From positions 27,316,001 through 27,380,000 of the forward strand of contig OY756964.1 in NCBI GenBank assembly GCA_963580455.1: a DNA stretch of 64,000 bases. Direction: 5' to 3'. The translations under genes were made by a program, and so were the position numbers. Below the pieces are notes generated by a model that was given only the letters and a program-made list of their open reading frames with translations, was not told the origin of the DNA and made no database searches. This DNA comes from Euonymus europaeus (taxonomy: Eukaryota > Streptophyta > Magnoliopsida > Celastrales > Celastraceae). Positions 12,630 to 23,518 of this stretch are shown piece by piece (the first letter of the stretch is position 1; the number at the start of each line of letters is the position of its first letter).

Positions 12630-12649
12630 CGGTTTTATGAATATCCGTT
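12607..12649. other. Cluster of short dyad symmetries at the monomer junction (exemplar)
   Basis: In the consensus monomer three inverted repeats lie within 43 bp: GAAA-5-TTTC (12607-12619), the perfect 10-bp palindrome TTTACGTAAA (12620-12629) and AACGG-12-CCGTT (12628-12632 with 12645-12649). They recur in most monomers. Variants that break them are local: TGCACGTAAA before type A copies, AACGATT and AACGCTT junctions, and TATCCTTTGAC or TATCAGTTGAC on the right arm. Such dyads could extrude hairpins or bind a dimeric protein; neither is shown here. Confidence 0.7.
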
Positions 12650-15547
12650 GACTCCGAGTTCTGAATTCGGTGATTTTTAGCTTGATTTCGCACTACTTTT
12701 CGAGCTCTACAATCCTGGCGTTTCGGATTTTGATTTCAGAACTCGTGGCTAGTAGGTCTCGTTTCACCTAGTTAGCCGCGAAATGTGGTTTCTGCACGTA
12801 AACGGTTTTATGAATATCCGTTGACTCCGAGTTCTGAATTCGGTGATTTTTACCTTGATTTCGCACTACTTTTTGAGCTCTACAATCCTGTGCTTTCTGA
12901 TTTTGATTTCGGAACTCGTGGCTAGTAGGTCTCGTTTCACCTAGTTAGCCGCGAAATGTGGTTTCTTTACGTAAACGGTTTTATGAATATCCGTTGACTC
13001 CGATTTCTGAATTCGATGATTTTTAGCTTGATTTCGCACTACTTTTCGAGCTCTACAATCCTGGCGTTTCGGATTTTGATTTCAGAACTCGTGGCTAGTA
13101 GGTCTCGTTTCACCTAGTTAGCCGCGAAATGTGGTTTCTTTACGTAAACGGTTTTATGAATATCCGTTGACTCCGAGTTCTGAATTCGGTGATTTTTAGC
13201 TTGATTTCGCACTACTTTTCGAGCTCTACAATCCTGGCCTTTCGTATTTTGATTTCGGAACTCGTGGCTAGTAGGTCTCGTTTCACCTAGTTAGCCGCGA
13301 AATGTGGTTTCTGCACGTAAACGCTTTTATGAATATCCGTTGACTCCGAGTTCTGAATTCGGTGATTTTTAGCTTGATTTCGCACTACTTTTCGAGCTCT
13401 ACAATCCTGGAGTTTCGGATTTTGATTTCGGAACTCGTGGCTAGTAGGTCTCGTTTCACCTAGTTAGCCGCGAAATGTGGTTTCTTTACGTAAACGGTTT
13501 TATGAATATCCGTTGACTCCGAGTTCTGAATTCGGTGATTTTTAGCTTGATTTCGCACTACTTTTCGAGCTCTACAATCCTGGAGTTTCGGATTTTGATT
13601 TCGGAACTCGTGGCTAGTAGGTCTCGTTTCACCTAGTTAGCCGCGAAATGTGGTTTCTTTACGTAAACGGTTTTATGAATATCCGTTGACTCCGAGTTCT
13701 GAATTCGGTGATTTTTAGCTTGATTTCGCACTACTTTTCGAGCTCTACAATCCTGGCTTTTCGGATTTTGATTTCAGAACTCGTGGCTAGTAGGTCTCGT
13801 TTCACCTAGTTAGCCGGGAAATGTGGTTTCTATACGTAAACGGTTTTATGAATATCCGTTGACTCCGAGTTCTGAATTCGGTGATTTTTAGCTTGATTTC
13901 GCACTACTTTTCGAGCTCTACAATCCTGGCGTTTCGGATTTTGATTTCGGAACTCGTGGCTAGTAGGTCTCGTTTCACCTAGTTAGCCGCGAAATGTGGT
14001 TTCTTTACGTAAACGGTTTTATGAAAATCCGTTGACTCCGAGTTCTGAATTCGGTGATTTTTAGCTTGATTTCGCACTACTTTTCGAGCTCTACAATCCT
14101 GGCGTTTCGGATTTTGATTTCAGAACTCGTGGCTAGTAGGTCTCGTTTCACCTAGTTAGCCGCGAAATGTGGTTTCTGCACGTAAACGGTTTTATGAATA
14201 TCCGTTGACTCCGAGTTCTGAATTCGGTGATTTTTACCTTGATTTCGCACTACTTTTTGAGCTCTACAATCCTGTGCTTTCTGATTTTGATTTCGGAACT
14301 CGTGGCTAGTAGGTCTCGTTTCACCTAGTTAGCCGCGAAATGTGGTTTCTTTACGTAAACGGTTTTATGAATATCCGTTGACTCCGAGTTCTGAATTCGA
14401 TGATTTTTAGCTTGATTTCGCACTACTTTTCGAGCTCTACAATCCTGGCGTTTCGGATTTTGATTTCAGAACTCGTGGCTAGTAGGTCTCGTTTCACCTA
14501 GTTAGCCGCGAAATGAGGTTTCTTTACGTAAACGGTTTTATGAATATCCGTTGACTCCGAGTTCTGAATTCGGTGATTTTTAGCTTGATTTCGCACTACT
14601 TTTCGAGCTCTACAATCCTGGCCTTTCGTATTTTGATTTCGGAACTCGTGGCTAGTAGGTCTCGTTTCACCTAGTTAGCCGCGAAATGTGGTTTCTGCAC
14701 GTAAACGGTTTTATGAATATCCGTTGACTCCGAGTTCTGAATTCGGTGATTTTTAGCTTGATTTCGCACTACTTTTCGAGCTCTACAATCCTGGAGTTTC
14801 GGATTTTGATTTCGGAACTCGTGGCTAGTAGGTCTCGTTTCACCTAGTTAGCCGCGAAATGTGGTTTCTTTACGTAAACGGTTTTATGAATATCCGTTGA
14901 CTCCGAGTTCTGAATTCGGTGATTTTTAGCTTGATTTCGCACTACTTTTCGAGCTCTACAATCCTGGCGTTTCGGATTTTGATTTCAGAACTCGTGGCTA
15001 GTAGGTCTCGTTTCACCTAGTTAGCCGCGAAATGTGGTTTCTGCACGTAAACGGTTTTATGAATATCCGTTGACTCCGAGTTCTGAATTCGGTGATTTTT
15101 AGCTTGATTTCGCACTACTTTTCGAGTTCTACAATCCTGGTGTTTCGGATTTTGATTTCGGAAATCGTGGCTAGTAGGTCTCGTTTCACCTAGTTAGCCG
15201 CGAAATGTGGTTTCTGTACGTAAACGGTTTTATGAATATCCGTTGACTCCGAGTTCTGAATTCGGTGATTTTTAGCTTGATTTCGCACTACTTTTCGAGC
15301 TCTACAATCCTGGCGTTTCGGATTTTGATTTCCGAACTCGTGGCTAGTAGGTCTCGTTTCACCTAGTTAGCCGTGAAATGTGGTTTCTTTACGTAAACGG
15401 TTTTATGAATATCCGTTGACTCCGAGTTCTGAATTCGGTGATTTTTAGCTTGATTTCGCACTACTTTTCGAGCTCTACAATCCTGGCGTTTCGGATTTTG
15501 ATTTCCGAACTCGTGGCTAGTAGGTCTCGTTTCACCTAGTTAGCCGT

Positions 15548-18500
15548 GAAATGTGGTTTCTTTACGTAAACGGTTTTATGAATATCCGTTGACTCCGAGT
15601 TCTGAATTCGGTGATTTTTAGCTTGATTTCACACTACTTTTCGAGCTCTACAATCCTGGAGTTTCGGATTTTGATTTCGGAACTCGTGGCTAGTAGGTCT
15701 CGTTTCACCTAGTTAGCCGCGAAATGTGGTTTCTTTACGTAAACGGTTTTATGAATATCCGTTGACTCCGAGTTCTGAATTCGGTGATTTTTAGCTTGAT
15801 TTCGCACTACTTTTCGAGCTCTACAATCCTGGCTTTTCGGATTTTGATTTCAGAACTCGTGGCTAGTAGGTCTCGTTTCACCTAGTTAGCCGGGAAATGT
15901 GGTTTCTATACGTAAACGGTTTTATGAATATCCGTTGACTCCGAGTTCTGAATTCGGTGATTTTTAGCTTGATTTCGCACTACTTTTCGAGCTCTACAAT
16001 CCTGGCGTTTCGGATTTTGATTTCGGAACTCGTGGCTAGTAGGTCTCGTTTCACCTAGTTAGCCGCGAAATGTGGTTTCTTTACGTAAACGGTTTTATGA
16101 ATATCCGTTGACTCCGAGTTCTGAATTCGGTGATTTTTAGCTTGATTTCGCACTACTTTTCGAGCTCTACAATCCTGGCGTTTCGGATTTTGATTTCAGA
16201 ACTCGTGGCTAGTAGGTCTCGTTTCACCTAGTTAGCCGCGAAATGTGGTTTCTGCACGTAAACGGTTTTATGAATATCCGTTGACTCCGAGTTCTGAATT
16301 CGGTGATTTTTACCTTGATTTCGCACTACTTTTTGAGCTCTACAATCCTGTGCTTTCTGATTTTGATTTCGGAACTCGTGGCTAGTAGGTCTCGTTTCAC
16401 CTAGTTAGCCGCGAAATGTGGTTTCTTTACGTAAACGGTTTTATGAATATCCGTTGACTCCGATTTCTGAATTCGATGATTTTTAGCTTGATTTCGCACT
16501 ACTTTTCGAGCTCTACAATCCTGGCATTTCGGATTTTGATTTCAGAACTCGTGGCTAGTAGGTCTCGTTTCACCTAGTTAGCCGCGAAATGTGGTTTCTT
16601 TACGTAAACGGTTTTATGAATATCCGTTGACTCCGAGTTCTGAATTCGGTGATTTTTAGCTTGATTTCGCACTACTTTTCGAGCTCTACAATCCTGGCCT
16701 TTCGTATTTTGATTTCGGAACTCGTGGCTAGTAGGTCTCGTTTCACCTAGTTAGCCGCGAAATGTGGTTTCTGCACGTAAACGCTTTTATGAATATCCGT
16801 TGACTCCGAGTTCTGAATTCGGTGATTTTTAGCTTGATTTCGCACTACTTTTCGAGCTCTACAATCCTGGAGTTTCGGATTTTGATTTCGGAACTCGTGG
16901 CTAGTAGGTCTCGTTTCACCTAGTTAGCCGCGAAATGTGGTTTCTTTACGTAAACGGTTTTATGAATATCCGTTGACTCCGAGTTCTGAATTCGGTGATT
17001 TTTAGCTTGATTTCGCACTACTTTTCGAGCTCTACAATCCTGGAGTTTCGGATTTTGATTTCGGAACTCGTGGCTAGTAGGTCTCGTTTCACCTAGTTAG
17101 CCGCGAAATGTGGTTTCTTTACGTAAACGGTTTTATGAATATCCGTTGACTCCGAGTTCTGAATTCGGTGATTTTTAGCTTGATTTCGCACTACTTTTCG
17201 AGCTCTACAATCCTGGCTTTTCGGATTTTGATTTCAGAACTCGTGGCTAGTAGGTCTCGTTTCACCTAGTTAGCCGGGAAATGTGGTTTCTATACGTAAA
17301 CGGTTTTATGAATATCCGTTGACTCCGAGTTCTGAATTCGGTGATTTTTAGCTTGATTTCGCACTACTTTTCGAGCTCTACAATCCTGGCGTTTCGGATT
17401 TTGATTTCGGAACTCGTGGCTAGTAGGTCTCGTTTCACCTAGTTAGCCGCGAAATGTGGTTTCTTTACGTAAACGGTTTTATGAAAATCCGTTGACTCCG
17501 AGTTCTGAATTCGGTGATTTTTAGCTTGATTTCGCACTACTTTTCGAGCTCTACAATCCTAGCGTTTCGGATTTTGATTTCAGAACTCGTGGCTAGTAGG
17601 TCTCGTTTCACCTAGTTAGCCGCGAAATGTGGTTTCTGCACGTAAACGGTTTTATGAATATCCGTTGACTCCGAGTTCTGAATTCGGTGATTTTTACCTT
17701 GATTTCGCACTACTTTTTGAGCTCTACAATCCTGTGCTTTCTGATTTTGATTTCGGAACTCGTGGCTAGTAGGTCTCGTTTCACCTAGTTAGCCGCGAAA
17801 TGTGGTTTCTTTACGTAAACGGTTTTATGAATATCCGTTGACTCCGAGTTCTGAATTCGATGATTTTTAGCTTGATTTCGCACTACTTTTCGAGCTCTAC
17901 AATCCTGGCGTTTCGGATTTTGATTTCAGAACTCGTGGCTAGTAGGTCTCGTTTCACCTAGTTAGCCGCGAAATGAGGTTTCTTTACGTAAACGGTTTTA
18001 TGAATATCCGTTGACTCCGAGTTCTGAATTCGGTGATTTTTAGCTTGATTTCGCACTACTTTTCGAGCTCTACAATCCTGGCCTTTCGTATTTTGATTTC
18101 GGAACTCGTGGCTAGTAGGTCTCGTTTCACCTAGTTAGCCGCGAAATGTGGTTTCTGCACGTAAACGGTTTTATGAATATCCGTTGACTCCGAGTTCTGA
18201 ATTCGGTGATTTTTAGCTTGATTTCGCACTACTTTTCGAGCTCTACAATCCTGGAGTTTCGGATTTTGATTTCGGAACTCGTGGCTAGTAGGTCTCGTTT
18301 CACCTAGTTAGCCGCGAAATGTGGTTTCTTTACGTAAACGGTTTTATGAATATCCGTTGACTCCGAGTTCTGAATTCGGTGATTTTTAGCTTGATTTCGC
18401 ACTACTTTTCGAGCTCTACAATCCTGGCGTTTCGGATTTTGATTTCAGAACTCGTGGCTAGTAGGTCTCGTTTCACCTAGTTAGCCGCGAAATGTGGTTT

Positions 18501-18965
18501 CTGCACGTAAACGGTTTTATGAATATCCGTTGACTCCGAGTTCTGAATTCGGTGATTTTTAGCTTGATTTCGCACTACTTTTCGAGTTCTACAATCCTGG
18601 TGTTTCGGATTTTGATTTCGGAAATCGTGGCTAGTAGGTCTCGTTTCACCTAGTTAGCCGCGAAATGTGGTTTCTGTACGTAAACGGTTTTATGAATATC
18701 CGTTGACTCCGAGTTCTGAATTCGGTGATTTTTAGCTTGATTTCGCACTACTTTTCGAGCTCTACAATCCTGGCGTTTCGGATTTTGATTTCCGAACTCG
18801 TGGCTAGTAGGTCTCGTTTCACCTAGTTAGCCGTGAAATGTGGTTTCTTTACGTAAACGGTTTTATGAATATCCGTTGACTCCGAGTTCTGAATTCGGTG
18901 ATTTTTAGCTTGATTTCGCACTACTTTTCGAGCTCTACAATCCTGGCGTTTCGGATTTTGATTTC
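15548..18965 (+). repeat. 20-monomer higher-order block, copy 2
   Basis: This is the tandem partner of the block to its left. It stays in register until monomer position 108 of the copy starting at 18858, where TTTCGAAACTTG replaces the TTTCCGAACTCG of its partner at 15398. The two blocks together cover 1.99 periods, so this is a clean single tandem duplication. Each copy carries the same nested 8-monomer repeat, which shows that the 8-monomer event came first. Confidence 0.88.
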
Positions 18966-20136
18966 GAAACTTGTGGCTAGTAGGTCTCGTTTCACCTAGT
19001 TAGCCGCGAAATGTGGTTTCTTTACGTAAACGCTTTTATGAATATCCGTTGACTCCGAGTTCTGAATTCGGTGATTTTTAGCTTGATTTCGCACTACTTT
19101 TCGAGCTCTACAATCCTGGCGTTTCGGATTTTGATTTCAGAACTCGTGGCTAGTAGGTCTCGTTTCACCTAGTTAGCCGCGAAATGTGGTTTCTTTACGT
19201 AAACGGTTTTATGAATATCCGTTGACTCCGAGTTCTGAATTCGGTGATTTTTAGCTTGATTTCACACTACTTTTCGAGCTCTACAATCCTGGAGTTTCGG
19301 ATTTTGATTTCGGAACTCGTGGCTAGTAGGTCTCGTTTCACCTAGTTAGCCGCGAAATGTGGTTTCTTTACGTAAACGGTTTTATGAATATCCGTTGACT
19401 CCGAGTTCTGAATTCGGTGATTTTTAGCTTGATTTCGCACTACTTTTCGAGCTCTACAATCCTGGCGTTTCGGATTTTGATTTCAGAACTCGTGGCTAGT
19501 AGGTCTCGTTTCACCTAGTTAGCCGCGAAATGTGGTTTCTGCACGTAAACGGTTTTATGAATATCCGTTGACTCCGAGTTCTGAATTCGGTGATTTTTAC
19601 CTTGATTTCGCACTACTTTTCGAGCTCTACAATCCTGTGCTTTCTGATTTTGATTTCGGAACTCGTGGCTAGTAGGTCTCGTTTCACCTAGTTAGCCGCG
19701 AAATGTGGTTTCTTTACGTAAACGGTTTTATGAATATCCGTTGACTCCGAGTTCTGAATTCGATGATTTTTAGCTTGATTTCGCACTACTTTTCGAGCTC
19801 TACAATCCTGGCGTTTCGGATTTTGATTTCAGAACTCGTGGCTAGTAGGTCTCGTTTCACCTAGTTAGCCGCGAAATGTGGTTTCTTTACGTAAACGGTT
19901 TTATGAATATCCGTTGACTCCGAGTTCTGAATTCGGTGATTTTTAGCTTGATTTCGCACTACTTTTCGAGCTCTACAATCCTGGCCTTTCGTATTTTGAT
20001 TTCGGAACTCGTGGCTAGTAGGTCTCGTTTCACCTAGTTAGCCGCGAAATGTGGTTTCTTTACGTAAACGGTTTTATGAATATCCGTTGACTCCGAGTTC
20101 TGAATTCGGTGATTTTTAGCTTGATTTCGCACTACC
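18966..20136 (+). repeat. Consensus-like linker monomers between two higher-order blocks
   Basis: About seven monomers separate the 20-monomer and 10-monomer blocks. They include an AAACGCTTTTATG junction near 19030, an ACACTAC copy with GGAGTTTCGG, a B' copy unusual in keeping CTTTTCGAGC (near 19617), a GAATTCGATG copy and a GGCCTTTCGT copy at 19983. They use the same variant set as the neighbouring blocks but in a different order. Confidence 0.75.
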
Positions 20137-21866
20137 TTTCGAGCTCTACAATCCTGGCTTTTCGGATTTTGATTTCAGAACTCGTGGCTAGTAGGTCTCG
20201 TTTCACCTAGTTAGCCGGGAAATGTGGTTTCTATACGTAAACGGTTTTATGAATATCCGTTGACTCCGAGTTCTGAATTCGGTGATTTTTAGCTTGATTT
20301 CGCACTACTTTTCGAGCTCTACAATCCTGGCGTTTCGGATTTTGATTTCGGAACTCGTGGCTAGTAGGTCTCGTTTCACCTAGTTAGCCGCGAAATGTGG
20401 TTTCTTTACGTAAACGGTTTTATGAATATCCGTTGACTCCGAGTTCTGAATTCGGTGATTTTTAGCTTGATTTCGCACTACTTTTCGAGCTCTACAATCC
20501 TGGCGTTTCGGATTTTGATTTCAGAACTCGTGGCTAGTAGGTCTCGTTTCACCTAGTTAGCCGCGAAATGTGGTTTCTGCACGTAAACGGTTTTATGAAT
20601 ATCCGTTGACTCCGAGTTCTGAATTCGGTGATTTTTACCTTGATTTCGCACTACTTTTTGAGCTCTACAATCTTGTGCTTTCTGATTTTGATTTCGGAAC
20701 TCGTGGCTAGTAGGTCTCGTTTCACCTAGTTAGCCGCGAAATGTGGTTTCTTTACGTAAACGGTTTTATGAATATCCGTTGACTCCGAGTTCTGAATTCG
20801 GTGATTTTTAGCTTGATTTCGCACTACTTTTCGAGCTCTACAATCCTGGCGTTTCGGATTTTGATTTCAGAACTCGTGGCTAGTAGGTCTCGTTTCACCT
20901 AGTTAGCCGCGAAATGTGGTTTCTTTACGTAAACGGTTTTATGAATATCCGTTGACTCCGAGTTCTGAATTCGGTGATTTTTAGCTTGATTTCGCACTAC
21001 TTTTTGAGCTCTACAATCCTGGCCTTTCGTATTTTGATTTCGGAACTCGTGGCTAGTAGGTCTCGTTTCACCTAGTTAGCCGCGAAATGTGGTTTCTTTA
21101 CGTAAACGGTTTTATGAATATCCGTTGACTCCGAGTTCTGAATTCGGTGATTTTTAGCTTGATTTCGCACTACTTTTCGAGCTCTACAATCCTGGCTTTT
21201 CGGATTTTGATTTCAGAACTCGTGGCTAGTAGGTCTCGTTTCACCTAGTTAGCCGCGAAATCTGGTTTCTTTACGTAAACGGTTTTATGAATATCCGTTG
21301 ACTCCGAGTTCTGAATTCGGTGATTTTTAGCTTGATTTCGCACTCCTTTTCGAGCTCTACAATCCTGGCGTTTCGGATTTTGATTTCGGAACTCGTGGCT
21401 AGTAGGTCTCGTTTCACCTAGTTAGCCGCGAAATGTGGTTTCTTTACGTAAACGGTTTTATGAATATCCGTCGACTCCGAGTTCTGAATTCGGTGATTTT
21501 TAGCTTGATTTCGCACTACTTTTCGAGCTCTACAATCCTGGCGTTTCGGATTTTGATTTCAGAACTCGTGGCTAGTAGGTCTCGTTTCACCTAGTTAGCC
21601 GCGAAATGTGGTTTCTTTACGTAAACGGTTTTATGAATATCCGTTGACTCCGAGTTCTGAATTCGGTGATTTTTAGCTTGATTTCGCACTACTTTTCGAG
21701 CTCTACAATCCTAGCCTTTCGTATTTTGATTTCGGAACTCGTGGCTAGTAGGTCTCGTTTCACCTAGTTAGCCGCGAAATGTGGTTTCTTTACGTAAACG
21801 GTTTTATGAATATCCGTTGACTCCGAGTTCTGAATTCGGTGATTTTTGGCTTGATTTCGCACTACT
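20137..21866 (+). repeat. 10-monomer higher-order block, copy 1 (1730 bp)
   Basis: Markers pair at 1730 bp: GCCGGGAAA at 20216 and 21946, B' hybrid near 20620 and 22350, GGCC-type copies at 21021 and 22751, GAAATCTGG at about 21257 and 22987, GCACTCCTTTT near 21342 and 23072, and CCGTCGACTCC near 21469 and 23199. The last creates a SalI-type GTCGAC not seen elsewhere in the window. A few differences (CAATCTTGTGC near 20671, TTTTTGAGC near 21003) make it slightly older than the 24- and 20-monomer duplications. Confidence 0.87.
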
Positions 21867-23518
21867 TTTCGAGCTCTACAATCCTGGCTTTTCGGATTTT
21901 GATTTCAGAACTCGTGGCTAGTAGGTCTCGTTTCACCTAGTTAGCCGGGAAATGTGGTTTCTATACGTAAACGGTTTTATGAATATCCGTTGACTCCGAG
22001 TTCTGAATTCGGTGATTTTTAGCTTGATTTCGCACTACTTTTCGAGCTCTACAATCCTGGCGTTTCGGATTTTGATTTCGGAACTCGTGGCTAGTAGGTC
22101 TCGTTTCACCTAGTTAGCCGCGAAATGTGGTTTCTTTACGTAAACGGTTTTATGAATATCCGTTGACTCCGAGTTCTGAATTCGGTGATTTTTAGCTTGA
22201 TTTCGCACTACTTTTCGAGCTCTACAATCCTGGCGTTTCGGATTTTGATTTCAGAACTCGTGGCTAGTAGGTCTCGTTTCACCTAGTTAGCCGCGAAATG
22301 TGGTTTCTGCACGTAAACGGTTTTATGAATATCCGTTGACTCCGAGTTCTGAATTCGGTGATTTTTACCTTGATTTCGCACTACTTTTTGAGCTCTACAA
22401 TCCTGTGCTTTCTGATTTTGATTTCGGAACTCGTGGCTAGTAGGTCTCGTTTCACCTAGTTAGCCGCGAAATGTGGTTTCTTTACGTAAACGGTTTTATG
22501 AATATCCGTTGACTCCGAGTTCTGAATTCGGTGATTTTTAGCTTGATTTCGCACTACTTTTCGAGCTCTACAATCCTGGCGTTTCGGATTTTGATTTCAG
22601 AACTCGTGGCTAGTAGGTCTCGTTTCACCTAGTTAGCCGCGAAATGTGGTTTCTTTACGTAAACGGTTTTATGAATATCCGTTGACTCCGAGTTCTGAAT
22701 TCGGTGATTTTTAGCTTGATTTCGCACTACTTTTCGAGCTCTACAATCCTGGCCTTTTGTATTTTGATTTCGGAACTCGTGGCTAGTAGGTCTCGTTTCA
22801 CCTAGTTAGCCGCGAAATGTGGTTTCTTTACGTAAACGGTTTTATGAATATCCGTTGACTCCGAGTTCTGAATTCGGTGATTTTTAGCTTGATTTCGCAC
22901 TACTTTTCGAGCTCTACAATCCTGGCTTTTCGGATTTTGATTTCAGAACTCGTGGCTAGTAGGTCTCGTTTCACCTAGTTAGCCGCGAAATCTGGTTTCT
23001 TTACGTAAACGGTTTTATGAATATCCGTTGACTCCGAGTTCTGAATTCGGTGATTTTTAGCTTGATTTCGCACTCCTTTTCGAGCTCTACAATCCTGGCT
23101 TTTCGGATTTTGATTTCGGAACTCGTGGCTAGTAGGTCTCGTTTCACCTAGTTAGCCGCGAAATGTGGTTTCTTTACGTAAACGGTTTTATGAATATCCG
23201 TCGACTCCGAGTTCTGAATTCGGTGATTTTTAGCTTGATTTCGCACTACTTTTCGAGCTCTACAATCCTGGCGTTTCGGATTTTGATTTCAGAACTCGTG
23301 GCTAGTAGGTCTCGTTTCACCTAGTTAGCCGCGAAATGTGGTTTCTTTACGTAAACGGTTTTATGAATATCCGTTGACTCCGAGTTCTGAATTCGGTGAT
23401 TTTTAGCTTGATTTCGCACTACTTTTCGAGCTCTACAATCCTGGCCTTTCGTATTTTGATTTCGGAACTCGTGGCTAGTAGGTCTCGTTTCACCTAGTTA
23501 GCCGCGAAATGTGGTTTC
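21867..23518 (+). repeat. 10-monomer higher-order block, copy 2 (ends short)
   Basis: This is the tandem partner at +1730 bp. It loses register near 23518, where TTCTGCACG replaces TTCTTTACG at the end of the GGCCTTTCGT copy. Differences from copy 1 include GGCCTTTTGT near 22751, GGCTTTTCGG near 23098 against GGCGTTTCGG, CCTGGCC against CCTAGCC, and ATTTTTAGC against the ATTTTTGGC near 21846. The two copies span about 1.95 periods. Confidence 0.85.

Larger units (their letters stand above)
12172..14935 (+). repeat. Nested 8-monomer tandem repeat (1384 bp) inside the 20-monomer block
   Basis: Within copy 1 of the 20-monomer block, the order GGAGTTTCGG copy, GCCGGGAAA/CTATACG copy, consensus copy, GCACG-ending copy, B' hybrid, GAATTCGATG copy, GGCCTTTCGT copy, GGAGTTTCGG copy occurs twice at an offset of 1384 bp. 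Differences inside it include GTTGACTCCGATTTCTG near 13003 against CCGAGTTCTG near 14387, GAAATGTGG against GAAATGAGG, and AATATCC against AAAATCC. It is therefore older than the 20-monomer duplication that copied it to about 15.63-18.40 kb. Confidence 0.85.
12088..15547 (+). repeat. 20-monomer higher-order block, copy 1 (3460 bp)
   Basis: Markers repeat at an offset of 3460 bp (20 x 173): GCCGGGAAATGTGG with TTCTATACG at 12431 and 13815 pairs with 15891 and 17275; GGCCTTTCGT at 13236 and 14620 pairs with 16696 and 18080; ATGAAAATCCG near 14023 pairs with 17483; GAAATGAGG near 14514 pairs with 17974. I noticed only two differences, GGCGTTTCGG near 13064 against GGCATTTCGG, and CCTGGCG near 14100 against CCTAGCG. 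Left limit: GCCGCG here against GCCGTG at the matching point near 15547. Confidence 0.9.
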
